NCBI RefSeq assembly: GCF_037176765.1
Contig: NC_090025.1
Span: 75,493,545 to 75,557,544, forward strand
Reading direction: 5' to 3'
Length of the DNA stretch: 64,000 nt
From: Anolis sagrei
Taxonomy: Eukaryota > Chordata > Lepidosauria > Squamata > Anolidae
The notes under the pieces are model-generated. The model was given only the letters and a program-made list of their open reading frames with translations. It made no database searches and was not told where the DNA came from. This document shows positions 19,682 through 30,801 of the stretch, piece by piece. Both the position numbers and the translations under genes were made by a program. Positions within the stretch are counted from its first letter, which is position 1. Every line of letters begins with the position of its first letter.

Positions 19682-20990
19682 AAAAAATATATAAGGTCGC
19701 TGTGAGTTTTCCAGGCTGTATGGCCATGTTCCAGAAGCATTCTCTCCTGATGTTTCACCCACATCTACAGCATGCATTCTCAGAGGTTGAAGGGTCTGTT
19801 GGAAACTAGGCAAGTGAGGTTTATAAACAGTATCTGTGGAATAATGTCCAGGGTGGGAGAAAGAACCCGTGTCTGCTTGAGGCAAGTGTGAATGTTGCAA
19901 TTGGCCAGCTTGATTAGCACTGAATAGCCTTGCAGTTTCAAAGCCTGTCTGCTTCCTGCCTGGGATAATCCTTTGTTGGCAGGTGTTAGCTGGTCTTGAT
20001 TGCTTCCCGACTGGAATTCCCCTGTCTTCTGAGTGTTGTTCTTTATTTACTGTCCTAATTTTATAGTTTTTTTTAATACTGGTAGCCAGATTTTGTTCAT
20101 TTTCATTGTTTTCCCACTTTCTATTGATATTGTCCACATGCTTGTGGATTTCAGTGGCTTCTCTGTGTAGCCTGACATGGTGGTTGTTGGAGTGGTCCAG
20201 CATTTCTGTGTTCTCAGATAGTATGCTGTGTCCAGGTCGTTTCATCAGGTGTCCTTCTATGGCTGACTTTTCTGTTAGAGTTAGTCTGCAGTGCCTTTCA
20301 TATTCCTTGATTCGTGTTTGGGCAATGCTGCATTTGGTGGTCCCTATTTAGATTTGTCCAGAACTGCAAGGTATATGGTAGACTCTTGCAGAGGTGAGAC
20401 AATGCATCCCTCTCGTCTTTTGCTGAACGTAGCATTTGTTGGATTTTCTTAGTGGGTCTGTAGATAGTTTGTAGGTTGTGTTTCTTCATCAGCTTCTCTA
20501 TGTGGTCAGTGGTTCCCTTGATATATCGCAGGAACACTTTTCCTCTGGGTGGATCTTTGTCTTTATTCTCATGGCTTGTTCTTGGTCTTGCAGCTCTTTT
20601 GATGTCTGTGGTGGAATATCCATTGGCATATAGAGCCCAGTTTAGGTGGTTCCATTCACCTTGGAGGTGGGCTTCGCATATTCTTTTTGCACGGTCTGCA
20701 AGGGCTTTAATTGTGCTTCTTTTTCGACTTGGGTGATGGTTGGAGTTTTTATGTAGGTATCTATCCATGTGTGTAGGTTTTCTGTAAACTGTGTGGCCCA
20801 ATTGTTGATAGGGTTTGCGGATGTCTAGGACATCTAGAAATGGCAGTTTTCCTTTCTTTTCTTTTTCCATGGTATACCTATCATAGATGTGGGTGAAACG
20901 TCAATAGAGAATGCTTCTGGAAGATGACCATACAGCCCAGAAAACTCACAGCAACCCAGTGATACCGGCCATGAAAGCCTTTGACAACAC
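19682..20990 (-). mobile_element. Penelope-like element (RT C-terminus and GIY-YIG region) in SGCB intron 2
   Basis: Minus-strand coding has FLDVLDIRKPYQQLGHTVYR, KPTHMDRYLHKNSNHHPSRK and IKALADRAKRICEAH, then RPTKKIQQMLRSAKDERDAL, then a GIY-YIG-type tail and HREATEIHKHVDNI. The two ends (about 19690-19790 and 20875-20985) are inverted copies of each other. Several frames are broken. Confidence 0.8.
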
Positions 20991-21538
20991 AAAAAATATA
21001 TTGTTTGCAACTTTATAATTGACTTGTTTGTCCATGAATACATTTCAATTAGTTCAGTTAGGACTTCAGCCTTAATTTTGGCTACTGAATGTTTTGTAAC
21101 CAACATGGGGATGCTCTCTGATGCCTGTTTCATGTCAATATGTTGCTACATATAGTACAACCCCTGTTTCCATGGGACCAAGACCCACAGTTTAACCCAC
21201 GTGTGCTTGACAAAATACTGGATGTCCTTTCCAGGAATTTTCTACCCTCCAGGGCAGCCCTATTGTAACTTTCCGTGAAAGTTGTTCATTTCAGTAGGGT
21301 TCACTATTCACCGTAGTTTCCTGTTTTCACAGTAAGTGTAGAAACTATGGCTATGGGGAAGGGTCATAATGAATTAATCCACCTTAATTTAAAAATCGCA
21401 TTATTGAGTCCGTAGAGGCTTGGACTAACACAGTTAGTGAGCTGCATTTAGTTTTTTGTATCAGCAAAATACAAGTACAGCCTCTCTTTCTGACAGATGT
21501 TTTGCTTCAATGTGTTAATGAACTTTAACCTTTTTTAG
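20991..21538. other. SGCB intron 2, unique-looking sequence before exon 3
   Basis: No repeat recognised; a polypyrimidine run ends at the exon 3 acceptor. Confidence 0.5.
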
Positions 21539-21724
21539 ATCACGCTCATCATTTGGGCCGTGATTCGTATTGGACCCAATGGCTGTGACAGCATGGAGTT
21601 TCACGATAGTGGCTTACTGCGATTTAAGCAAGATTCTGACATGGGAATTATCCATCCGTTGTATAAAAGCACAGTTGGAGGTCGACGTAATGAAGATTTA
21701 GTGATTGTGGGAGAAAACCAGCCA
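21539..21724 (+). CDS. SGCB: SGCB exon 3 (residues 86-147)
   Basis: Acceptor ttttttag|ATCACG, donor CCA|gtaagt, 62 codons. Completes the membrane segment (ITLIIWAVIRIG), then enters the ectodomain with C101 and the conserved block GLLRFKQDSDMGIIHPLYKS. In human this region carries several limb-girdle muscular dystrophy missense sites, which fits its conservation here. Confidence 0.98.
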
Positions 21725-21997
21725 GTAAGTATGTAACCCTGTAGATCTGCTGCTGGGAAATTGCTGGGAGACGTCTATAATTAATTTTTCACAAGGTTCT
21801 AAGCTGCTGTCAAAAACTCTGTTCAGCCTCTGCTCTGCTCCTTGTGCCCTATGTTCAATGAAGTTTGACAGGACCTTCTCACTGGTGGCACAGGTGGTAT
21901 GGAATAGACTTTTGTGAGAGACCCACTCATCTAATCCAGCGCTTCTTAAACCTTTTCCACTCATGACTCTTTTCAACCCAATACTTTTTTGCATAAC

Positions 21998-22268
21998 CTT
22001 GTTGACCGAAAGGTCGCAGGTTCGAATCCGGGGAGCAGCATGAGCTTCCGCTGTTAGCCCCAGCTTCTGCCAACCTAGGAGTTGAAAAACATGCAAATGT
22101 GAGTAGATCAATAGGTACCGCTCCGGTGGGAAGGTAACGGCACTCCATGCAGTCATGTCTATGGACAACGCTAGCTTTTTGGCTTAAAAATTGAGGTGAG
22201 CACCACCCCCTAGAGTTGGACATGACTTGACTTAATGCCAGGGGAAAACCTTTACCTTTACCTTTTAC
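21998..22268 (+). mobile_element. Sauria-type SINE, slightly 5' truncated
   Basis: From ttgttgaccgaaaggtcgca to the tail aaaacctttacctttacc. Lies within the hAT at 21937-23009. Confidence 0.85.
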
Positions 22269-22407
22269 CCAAATATATGGGCATATAAAATAAATCTAAG
22301 CGTGTACTGATAATAAATTAGCATTTGCAAGGCTTGCTAAACAGGCTGATTTTCCTTTTTATGAAGTAGAGCTGAAGCATTTTCTGCAATGTAACACTTC
22401 AAATTGT

Positions 22408-22890
22408 TTATTTATTTATTTATGTGCAGTATTTATATTCCGCCCTTCTCACCCCACGGGGGACTCAGGGTGGATTAAAATGTACATATACATGGCAAAT
22501 ATTCAATGCCATGGACACACAACATATATAGACAGACACACAGAGGCCATTTAACATTCCAGCTTTTTCATGAGGGTATTCTGGCCACCAGGGGAGCTGT
22601 CGCTTCACTGTCCATTTGTGACACTGATGGGGTATTTCCTCATTCTTTGCATGCTTGCTGGATATTTTTATGGCGACGTAAATTAGTTAAATTAGCCTCC
22701 CTGCATAAGCAGTACCTAAATTTCTTACTTGACAGATGCAACTGCTTTTCAGGCTGCAAAGGTCGACAGCGAGCTATACAATGGTTGAAAGCTCACTCCG
22801 ATCCGGGCTGGCTTCAAATCCATGACCTTTCAGTCAGTAGTGATCTAATGCAGCTGACTCCCAGCCAGCTGTTGCTAACAGATTCTTGTC
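22408..22890 (-). mobile_element. Long tRNA-headed SINE with L2-type tail, type D
   Basis: Reverse copy of the element at 7811-8297; (ttta)n tail at 22408-22425 and head near 22800-22890. Confidence 0.65.
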
Positions 22891-23036
22891 AATGTCAAGG
22901 TGCCATTCAGAAACTGCTTACTGTTTTGTTTCATTTTGTTTTGTTTTGTGACCCCAGCATTCAGCTCAGGAGCCCCATTTAGGGTTGGGACACAGTTTAA
23001 GAAGCAGTGATCTCACCCACATACTATGTAAGAGAG

Positions 23037-23285
23037 CAGCGTTTCTCAACCTGGGGGTCACGACTCCATGACCATTTCATAGGGGTTTCCTAAGTCCATT
23101 GGAAAACATATATTTCCAATGATCTTAGGAACCCCCTTTGTCAGAGAAGGCTAAAGATCATTCCGCCTGTCCTTCTCTTCCTTTTAGAAGCAGATGGTGA
23201 ATCCTCTCACCGAAAGCCCTACTCCGTTGTGATTGGCCAGCCTCTCAGTCAATGGGAGGGCTGGCGTGGTGCAATTTTGAGTTTA
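23037..23285. mobile_element. SPIN-like hAT fragment in SGCB intron 3
   Basis: cagcgtttctcaacctgggg, then a hairpin of ggaaaacatatatttccaat and its flanks, ttaggaaccccc, resembles the 5' part of SPIN hAT elements. The opposite terminus is not seen. Confidence 0.5.
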
Positions 23286-23415
23286 TAACGGTTACAAATT
23301 ACAAATTATAATTTTCATGTTGACTGCAGTATGGTATTGAAACATGCACACTGTCCAAACATATTAAAAAGTTTTCTGATGCATCTAGCACTCTTTTTCT
23401 AATTTATCTTTGAAG

Positions 23416-23607
23416 GTTGTGTTTCAGCAAGGGGACACAAAACTCAGCATTGAGAAGAATACAACTAAAATTACCAGTGATATTGGTATGGAATTTTTCG
23501 ATCCACGGAGTCAGGATCTTTTGTTCAGCACCGACTATAACACACACGAGTTTCGCTTGCCGACTGGAGTGAAAACCCTAAATGTCCAAAAGGCATCTAC
23601 TGAGAGG
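23416..23607 (+). CDS. SGCB: SGCB exon 4 (residues 148-211)
   Basis: Acceptor tttgaag|GTTGTG, donor AGG|gtaaga, 64 codons. Contains sequon N162-T-T, equivalent to human N158, and the block DIGMEFFDPRSQDLLFSTDY. The first residue is Val where human has Ile. The exon ends NVQKASTER, exactly as in the family. Confidence 0.98.
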
Positions 23608-23881
23608 GTAAGAACTATTTTTGTCTGTTTACATGCTTTAATTGCTATGGAAATTTCTTATGGAATCTAGTGGTTTGTAGTTTCGGAAGGCACTGGAGCT
23701 CTCTGATTGAGAATGCTAAATATCCAAATGCTGAAATTATGTTGTGCTAAAGGAATTCCAAGGGGAGAGGAAATTAGGTAACAAAATAACTGAGAAGATC
23801 GGAGAAAACATTTTAAACTACAGTTCTGGCAAAGTCACTCCTTTTAATTTTTAATAGGTTTTCAATCCTAACTGTATTTAC

Positions 23882-25306
23882 CGTATTTTCCGGCATATAA
23901 GACAACTGGGCGTATAAGGCGACCCCAACTTTTCCAGTTAAACTATAGAGTTTGGGATATACTTGCCTTATAAGACTATCCCTCTTCCAATGCACACCAA
24001 ATAAAAATTTAAAAAGCATCAGATTTGATTTAAATATGGTAATTACTGTACCTCCTTCTCTGCCTCTCAGATCTCGCACATGCGCACCTACACTGCAGGT
24101 GCAGTCTTCTGGAGCGAGATTATTATTATTATTATTAACTTTATTTGTACCCCGCTAGCATCTCCCGCAGGACTTGATGCGGCTTACACAGGCCGAAGCC
24201 TCGAAACACAATACAATAGAAACATAACACAATAATAAACAAAGCAAATCAAAACAATTAAGCAAAATAACAACAATGACTACATCAAGACACTATTAAA
24301 AACTGGTTCGGCCGGCGCAATGGGGTACAGGGGTTAAAAGTGCTGAAATGGCAGGAGGAACGTAGGATTAAAGGTGCGGTGTGCAGTAACATCGGTTGTG
24401 CTAAAGTGCTTCTAGGACTTGGGATGGGGGATTCCTAATCTGAGAAGGCACATCGGAACAGCCAGGTTTTTAGGTTCCTTCTGAAAACTGCTAAAGTAGG
24501 GGCCTGTCGAAGATCTTTTGGAAGGGCATTCCAAAGTCGGGGGGCCGCCACAGAGAAGGCCCTGTCCCGTGTCCCCACCAAGCGTGCTTGCGACGTGGGT
24601 GGGATCACGAGCAGGGCCTCCCCAGATGACCGGAGTGAGCGTGTGGGTTCGTAGATGGAGATGCGGTCACGCAGGTAGGGTGGTCCCAAACTGTTCAAGG
24701 CTTTGTAGGTGAGCACCTGCACCTTGAATTGGGCTCGGAAAATAAATGGCAGCCAGTGGAGCTCCTTAAACAGAGGGGTAGACCTCTCTTGATAATGAGC
24801 CTGAGAGGCAGAGGAGGAGGTACGATAATAGGATACAAGGGCAGGCCAGACAGGTAAAAGAGGTGTGTTTTTCTGGGCCCAGACCCACTCTATCTCTTTT
24901 TTCCATACTCCGGGCACCCCAGACACCTGCAGCTTGCTCTGCCTTTCACTTACACCTTCCCGGTGAAGCACCCCTTCACCTCACCATCGGGATCATATTA
25001 AGTCCACGAATCCTGATGAATGGATTTTCTTCTACCGTACTTGTACAGCATCGCCCTTAATGCTTTCATACAGTCACTGCATACAACAGGGACACAGCCA
25101 CTGCCATTTTTGAGCTCCCCCCACCATATGTGGCAACCACAGATTCTCCAATCTGGATTGGACATTTCAGCACCCGCTCTATAAGACGACTCCCGGCGTA
25201 TAAGACCACTACCGGCGTATAAGACTACTCCCAGCATATAAGACGATCCCTAAATTTTGATAAGATTTTCTTGGTTAAAAAGTAGTTTTATATGCCAAAA
25301 AATATG
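23882..25306. mobile_element. hAT element in SGCB intron 4 with perfect 8-bp duplication
   Basis: Ends cgtattttccggcatata and tatatgccaaaaaatatg are inverted repeats. gtatttac occurs at 23874-23881 and again at 25307-25314. Subterminal tataaga motifs repeat. An L2 fragment sits inside. Confidence 0.85.
24118..24845 (-). mobile_element. L2-type LINE 3' end nested in hAT
   Basis: Minus-strand ORF has FKELHWLPFIFRAQFKVQVL, DRAFSVAAPRLWNALPKDLR and FRRNLKTWLFRCAF. (att)n and actttatttgtaccccgc tail at the left. Confidence 0.85.
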
Positions 25307-25359
25307 GTATTTACATTCTGCAGAATTCAATTAACATATTTCTTGGTAAACAAATACAG

Positions 25360-25424
25360 GCAAGTTCCCAAGTTACGAGCAAGATAGATTCTGTAGGTTT
25401 GTTCTTAAGTTGAATTTGTTTACT
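25360..25424. mobile_element. Left part of a MITE split by a LINE
   Basis: caagttcccaagttacgagc through ttcttaagttgaatttgtt. It resumes at 26415-26440 (gttaagtcagaacaggtac) after the LINE. Confidence 0.65.
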
Positions 25425-26412
25425 TACTTATTAGGCGATCCCTTGTTGTCCAAGTAGGATTGTCTTCCAAGATCAGTGTACTGGTGGTGGGTACACAAGT
25501 GACTGTGGAGCCCTATTCTTGATCTGCATGTTCTCCCACAGTGAGGGCATTTTCAGGTGGAAGGCGGTCCAGGTTAGAGTTTGGCTTGACATGCCTTTCT
25601 CTTGGCACATTTCTCTACTTCGCCCTCAATTTGTGCCTCTTCAAATTCTACAGCACTGCTGGTCACAGCTGACCTCCAGCTGGAACACTCAAGGGCCAGG
25701 GCTTCCCAGTTCTCAGTGTCTATGCCAGAGTTTTTAAGATTGGCTTTGAGCCCATCTTTAAATCTCTTTTCCTGTCCTCCAACATTCCGTTTTCCATTCT
25801 TGAGTTCGGAGTAGAGCCACTGCTTTGGGAGACAGTGGTCGGGCATCCGGTCCAGCGGAGTTGATGGCAGAGGACCATTGCTTCAATGCTGGTGGTCTTT
25901 GCTTCTTCCAGCACGCTGACATTTTTCCGCTTGTCTTCCCAAGGGATTTGCAGGATTTTTCAGAGGTAATGCTGATGGAATCATTCTAGAAGTTGCATGT
26001 GACGTCTGTAGATAGTCCACGTCTCACAGGCGTATAGCAGGGTTGGGAGGACAGTAGCTTTATAAACAAGCACCTTGGTATCCCTATGGATGTTCCGGTC
26101 CTCAAACACTCTGTGCTTCATTCGGAAAAATGCTGCACTCGCAGAGCTCAGGTGGTGTTGTATTTCAGTGTCAAGGCTGACTTTTGTGGAGAGGTGGCTG
26201 CCAAGGTAGCGGAAATGGTCAACATTTTCTAATGTTACACCATTAAGCTGTATTTCTGCCGTTGGAGAGGGATTGGCTGGTGACTGCTGGAAGAGGACTT
26301 TGGTTTTCTCGATGTTCGGTGACATGTTGAGCTTCTCGTATGCTTCTGCGAAGGTGTTTAGCATGGCTTGTAGGTCTTCTGAATGCTCACATTATTGTCA
26401 TCAGCATATTGT
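25425..26412 (-). mobile_element. Non-LTR retrotransposon C-terminus (possibly Vingi), longer copy
   Basis: Minus-strand coding: VLFQQSPANPSPTAEIQLNG, YLGSHLSTKVSLDTEIQHHL, TLLYACETWTIYRRHMQLLE, then MPDHCLPKQ and KNGKRNVGGQEKRFKDGL. Related to 4975-5650 and, like it, inserted in a MITE of the same family. Confidence 0.7.
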
Positions 26413-26454
26413 TTGTTAAGTCAGAACAGGTACATTTTACTTACTTGAGAACCA

Positions 26455-26525
26455 CTGTTCTATAGCATTGAGCCATGACAGTTAAAGTGGTGTCAGACTG
26501 CATTAATTCTACATGCACATGCAGT
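26455..26525. mobile_element. MITE fragment (catagcattgagccatgaca family)
   Basis: Same wording as 6385-6475 and 11235-11400, with gcattaattctacatgcaca. Confidence 0.5.
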
Positions 26526-26748
26526 CCCACTGAGTTCAGTGTTCTCAGTCAATATGTATATAATTTCAGCTGTAGTGAGGCTGAAAACACAACTCAAGGT
26601 TAATAGAGAATGTAGTCATACAATCAAATCCTGGTATTATTATTATTTTATTTTAAGATTTTATACCAACATTCATTTGTGGGGGGTTTTTTTGGTTTTG
26701 TTTACATCTCAAAGTGTTTTGTTGTGTACTGTCAAGTCATTTCCAACT

Positions 26749-26930
26749 CATTTTATTTATTTATTTATTTGCTGCATTTATTAACCGCCGTTCTCAGCCC
26801 TAGGGCGACTCATGGCAATCCTAATCATGAGATTTTCTTGGAAAGATTTATTCAGAAGGTGGGATTGCCATTCCTGTCTTCTGAAAGATTGTAACTTACC
26901 AAGGTCACCCAGTGAGTTTCCATAGCTGTA
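26749..26930 (-). mobile_element. L2-type tail followed by type C SINE body
   Basis: (attt)n and ttattaaccgccgttctcag, then atgagattttcttggaaaga and cttaccaaggtcacccagtg, the complement of the type C SINE. Confidence 0.55.
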
Positions 26931-26938
26931 TAGGGATG

Positions 26939-27267
26939 GAGCCCCCAGTGGTGCAATGGGTTAAACTGCTGAGCTGCTGAACCTGCTTACCGAAAAGTTG
27001 CAGGTTCGAATCCAGGGAGCGGCATGAGCTCCCGCTGTTAGCCCCAGCTTCTGCCACTGTAGCAGTTTGAAAACATGTAAATGTGAGTAGATCAATAGGT
27101 ACCATTCCAGCAGGAAGGTAATGGCACTCCATGCTGTCAAGCGGCCACATGACCTCAGAGGTGTTTACGAACAATGCCGGCTCTTCAGCTCAGAAATGGA
27201 AATGAGCAGCAACCCCCAGAGTCGGACACAAGTCAACTTAAAGTCAGGGGAAAACCTTTAACTTTAC
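26939..27267 (+). mobile_element. Sauria-type SINE, near full length
   Basis: gagcccccagtggtgcaatg through ggggaaaacctttaacttta. Flanks tatagggat and tatggggat are a likely duplication. Confidence 0.85.
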
Positions 27268-27631
27268 TATGGGGATTTATGTCCTTTCTCCAGATTTGTA
27301 GACCTGTGCCCAAACAACTCAACCATTCTGGTTTAAAAATAAATCCAGTAGTTCCTCATAGTATGCATCTTTTTCGTCTAAATACTTCCATTTGTCCTAA
27401 CTGGAGTAGATCCATTGAATCAATTGTTCATTGTTGAATCAACTCATATGTAAGTAAATCTAGTTTGGATTCCCACTAGGATTCAGGCCAAGGACTACAA
27501 CCTCAGTCACATTAACATTTTTAACAACTGTTGCCTGTTTTAATTGATAAGTTGAGCAGGGTTGTTTAAGAACAAGGCAGATTTGGCAGCAGGCTGTTTT
27601 GATTGTATACGGTTGTGCTCTTTATTTTCAG

Positions 27632-27763
27632 ATTACTAGCAATGCCACCAGCGATCTAAAGATACATGTGGACGGACGTGCTATTGTCCGTGGAAACGAG
27701 GGTGTTTTCATCATGGGCAAAACCATTGAGTTTCTTACGGGGGGTGATATGGAACTAAAAGCA
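27632..27763 (+). CDS. SGCB: SGCB exon 5 (residues 212-255)
   Basis: Acceptor ttttcag|ATTACT, donor GCA|gtaagt, 44 codons. Holds sequon N215-A-T and the highly conserved run VDGRAIVRGNEGVFIMGKT, followed by a more variable TIEFLTGGDMELKA. Phase 0 at both ends. Confidence 0.98.
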
Positions 27764-27885
27764 GTAAGTAATACTTGTTATATATAGGAGTGCAATTTGA
27801 TTAAAGAAATGGGCATGAATCAGCCACATTTTAGTCAATTCATCTATACACCTGTGAATCTGAAAGGCTAAGGATTGATCTACAC

Positions 27886-28655
27886 CATTGTTTCTCAACC
27901 TTCCTAATGCCTTGACCCCTTAATACAGTTCCCCATGTTGTGGTGACCCCCAAACATAAAATTATTTTACATTGCTACTTCATAACTGTCATTTTGCTAC
28001 TGTTATGAATTGTCATGTAAATATCTCATATGTAGGATGTGTTTTCATTCATTGGACCAAATTTGGCACAAAAACCTGATACGCCCAAATTTGAATAATG
28101 ATGGAGTTGGGGGTTGATTTTGTCATTTGGGAGTAGTACTCGGTGGGATTTATAGTTCACCTACAAACAAAGAGCATTCTGAACTCCACCAACAATGGAA
28201 TTGAACCAAGCTTGGCCCACAGAACTCCCATGACCAACAGAAAATCCTGGAAGGGTGGCATTGACCTTGAGTTTGGGAGTTATAGTTCACCTACATCCAG
28301 AGAGCACTGTGAACTCAAGCAATGATGGATCTGGACCACACTTGGCACAAATCCTCAATATGCCGAATTGTGAACACTCGGGGAGTTTGGGGAAACTAGA
28401 CCTTGACATTTGGGATACCTACAATCAAAGAGCACTTTGCACCCAGCCCACAATGGATCTGCACCAAACTTGGCACACTACCTACATGGCTAACATTGAA
28501 TACTGGTGGGGTTAGGGCTGGCTGTTTTTTATTCTGGGAGTTGTAGTTCACCAACACCAAAAAGGAAGAGAAGGACAGGCGGAGAGATCTTCAGCCTTCT
28601 CTGCCAAAGGGGTTCCTAAGACCATCAGAAATAGGTGTTTTCTGGTTCCCGCTTC
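27886..28655. mobile_element. hAT element with repeated internal modules (SPIN-like end)
   Basis: Starts cattgtttctcaaccttcct. Contains two to three copies of an ~80-100-bp module (tttatagttcacctacaa, agagcattctgaactccacc). Right part reads aaaggggttcctaagaccat, the complement of the SPIN-like hairpin at 23100. Termini are eroded. Confidence 0.6.
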
Positions 28656-28927
28656 CAAGATATCTCATGATGTATATGAAAATATTCCCAAATCCGAAAT
28701 ACTTCTGGTCCCATGCATTTCAGAAAAGCACAATTTGTCAAAGAAAAATGTCAATTAGAATATTTATATGTCAAAACTAAAAAAGCAGTTTATTAGTTCT
28801 GAAAAACAGAAGAAAATTGTGTAGCTTTTAAGATTTTCACCCTGCTCTCAACCGGGAGTTATCGATGAAATGTAATTTGTGAACTTGAGCTGCTGACAGA
28901 GTAGATAACACTATGTAACAAAATTCG

Positions 28928-29247
28928 AGCCCCCAGTGGCGCAGTGGGTTAAAACACTGAGCTGCTGAGCTTGTTGATCGAAAGGTTGCAGGTTCGATTC
29001 CGGGGAGCGGCGTGAGCTTCCGCTGTCAGCCCTAGCTTCTGCCAACCTAGCAGTTTGAAAACATGCAAATGTGAGTAGATCAATAGGTACCGCTCCGTCG
29101 GGAAGGTAACGGTGCTCCATGCAGTCATGCCGGCCACATGACCTTGGACAACGCTGGCTCTTCGGCTTAGAAATGGAGATGAGCACCACACCCCAGAGTC
29201 AGACATGACTGGACTTAATGTCAGGGGACTACCTTTACCTTTACCTT
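28928..29247 (+). mobile_element. Sauria-type SINE with 13-bp target duplication
   Basis: Full-length copy in SGCB intron 5, from agcccccagtggcgcagtg to ggactacctttacctttacc. aacaaaattcgag occurs at 28917-28929 and 29248-29260. Confidence 0.92.
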
Positions 29248-29687
29248 AACAAAATTCGAGGGGGGAAAACTGTTCCTAATTTGATAGTGTTCTTCCTGTT
29301 TAATTTTGTGGTACTTTCTTTGAAAGTAGTTTTACTCCAGAAACTTCGCTTTTGTGGTTGCCACAAACTATGTTGAATTTGTTGAGACTTGATGAGATAA
29401 TCATTGAAAAACTATAGCAAAATGTGCTGCAGGATATCCCACAGCAACAAAGTTTTTTGTTGTTTAATAAACTTTTTCTATGTTTTTATGATAGAACCAA
29501 TTAGAAAATGACATTTATAACCCAGGAACAAAAATCGAGTTACACAGAGTGACTAAGTGAACTATTTGCCTAATGCTGAAAAAGAAAGCTTTGTATGGGC
29601 CATTTTTCTCAAAGGTGGGGAAGTAAGTACGTGCTTCTTCACATAGAAAAAAAAATGTGTTAATGTCTATAAATGTTTCTTTTATAG

Positions 29688-29891
29688 GACAAGACCATAG
29701 TCCTCAATGGGAGCGTGATGGTCAGTCCTTCTCGTCTGCCAACTTTTTCACCCAAAGACCAATTTAGCAACGGTGACTGGGAGCGTTACAAGCTTTGCAT
29801 GTGTGCTGATGGGACTCTATTCCGTGTTCAAGTTAAGACCCGCAACATGGGTTGTCAAACCTCTGTTAACCCCTGCGGCAATATATATTAA
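29688..29891 (+). CDS. SGCB: SGCB exon 6 (residues 256-322 and stop)
   Basis: Acceptor tttatag|GACAAG, 67 codons and TAA at 29889-29891. Contains sequon N262-G-S and the C-terminal cysteine cluster CMCADG..MGC..NPCG, which is the disulfide-bonded signature of beta-, gamma- and delta-sarcoglycan. The segment around residues 266-283 (SPSRLPTFSPKDQFSNG) is less conserved, as expected. The last two residues (IY) differ from human (TH). Confidence 0.98.
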   Translation, partial: DKTIVLNGSVMVSPSRLPTFSPKDQFSNGDWERYKLCMCADGTLFRVQVKTRNMGCQTSVNPCGNIY

Positions 29892-30252
29892 TAGCAAAGC
29901 TATGTACAGTGGGAAGAGGAGTCATTTCTATTTAAAACAGTTTCCTGTTTTGAAGGTTATTGGGTTTGTTTGTTTTTTAACAGCAGCTAACATGAAGCAC
30001 TTTTTATACAGGGTATTATGTCTAACAGTATTAAATTGATATAATCAATCATGTTTAAAATAAGCCATGAGTTCCACATGTAAGTTAGGCAAAAATTTCA
30101 CTCCAGAAGTGCTTTAGGATATTCTTGATTTGAGGTTTCCAAAGCAAGTTGTCAAGCCGGATGTAACACCGCAGAATGCATATTTATCTTTATGATATCC
30201 TTACTTTGCAAAGTTATGCTTTTCACAAACGTTTTGCCAGAACCTTTGTAGA

Positions 30253-30398
30253 TTTATTTGTTGTGTCAGGAGCGACTTGAGAAACTGCAAGTCGCTTCTG
30301 GTGTGAGAGAATTGGCCGTCTGCAAGGACGTTGCCCAGGGGACGCCCGGATGTTTGGATTTTTTTATCATCCTTGTGGGAGGCTTCTCTCATGTCCCC
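30253..30398 (-). mobile_element. tRNA-derived SINE, type B, truncated, in SGCB 3' UTR
   Basis: tgtgtcaggagcgacttgag through gaggcttctctcatgtcccc. Flanked by ctttgtagat on both sides (about 30243 and 30399). Confidence 0.85.
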
Positions 30399-30592
30399 TT
30401 TGTAGATAAAATGGAGCCTTATTTGCCCTGAAGTTCAGTCCTGAATAGATTTAGTTGACTTTCAGCTTTGCACTGAAGTATACATGTAACATGCACAAAA
30501 GAAGAGAATGGTAACTTGTGCTACACTTCATGATTACAAAAAATAAAGGATTCAGCCAAAAATATCTAAATAAATAGACTTTCAAATCACTA

Positions 30593-30801
30593 GAGTGGTG
30601 TTTCTTAACCTGTGGGTCACGACTCCTTTGGGGGTCGAACGATGGTTCACAGGGGATCAACGCTTCATAGTTCCCAACCTTTTGCCTCCACATGTTTGGG
30701 ACTCCAACTTCCAGAATTGCTCAGCATTGGCTAACTTAACTAGGATTTTTTTTTGAGATGAAATTCAAATCTTCTGGAAGACCAAACGTTGAGAACCATT
30801 G
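30593..30801. mobile_element. hAT MITE fragment with SPIN-like left end, in SGCB 3' UTR
   Basis: gagtggtgtttcttaacctg and tcctttgggggtcgaacgat at the left; the right end is gttgagaaccattg. The middle resembles the palindromic MITE at 57563-57697. Confidence 0.55.

Larger units (their letters stand above)
21937..23009. mobile_element. hAT element in SGCB intron 3 hosting two SINEs
   Basis: Ends cagcgcttcttaaac and gtttaagaagcagtg are inverted repeats. Flanks atctaatc and atctcacc agree at 6 of 8. Confidence 0.7.
16365..29891 (+). other. SGCB: SGCB gene, complete coding region (6 exons)
   Basis: Beta-sarcoglycan, a single-pass type II glycoprotein of the sarcoglycan complex, which stabilises the dystrophin complex at the muscle plasma membrane. 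Six exons with GT/AG borders join in phase 0 (15+70+62+64+44+67 codons) into 322 residues; human is 318. Layout: cytosolic N-terminus about 1-65, membrane segment about 67-92, then the ectodomain. Three N-glycosylation sequons (N162, N215, N262) and the C-terminal cysteine cluster C292, C294, C311, C318 match the known family pattern; C101 lies just outside the membrane. The gene diverges from SPATA18 and converges on DCUN1D4. Introns carry many old transposon insertions, but no exon is disturbed. Identification is by recalled similarity to the human protein and is very secure. Confidence 0.98.

Noticed and set aside
19625-20870. Novel host gene in SGCB intron 2
   Set aside because: Motifs and inverted termini identify a degraded Penelope-like element.
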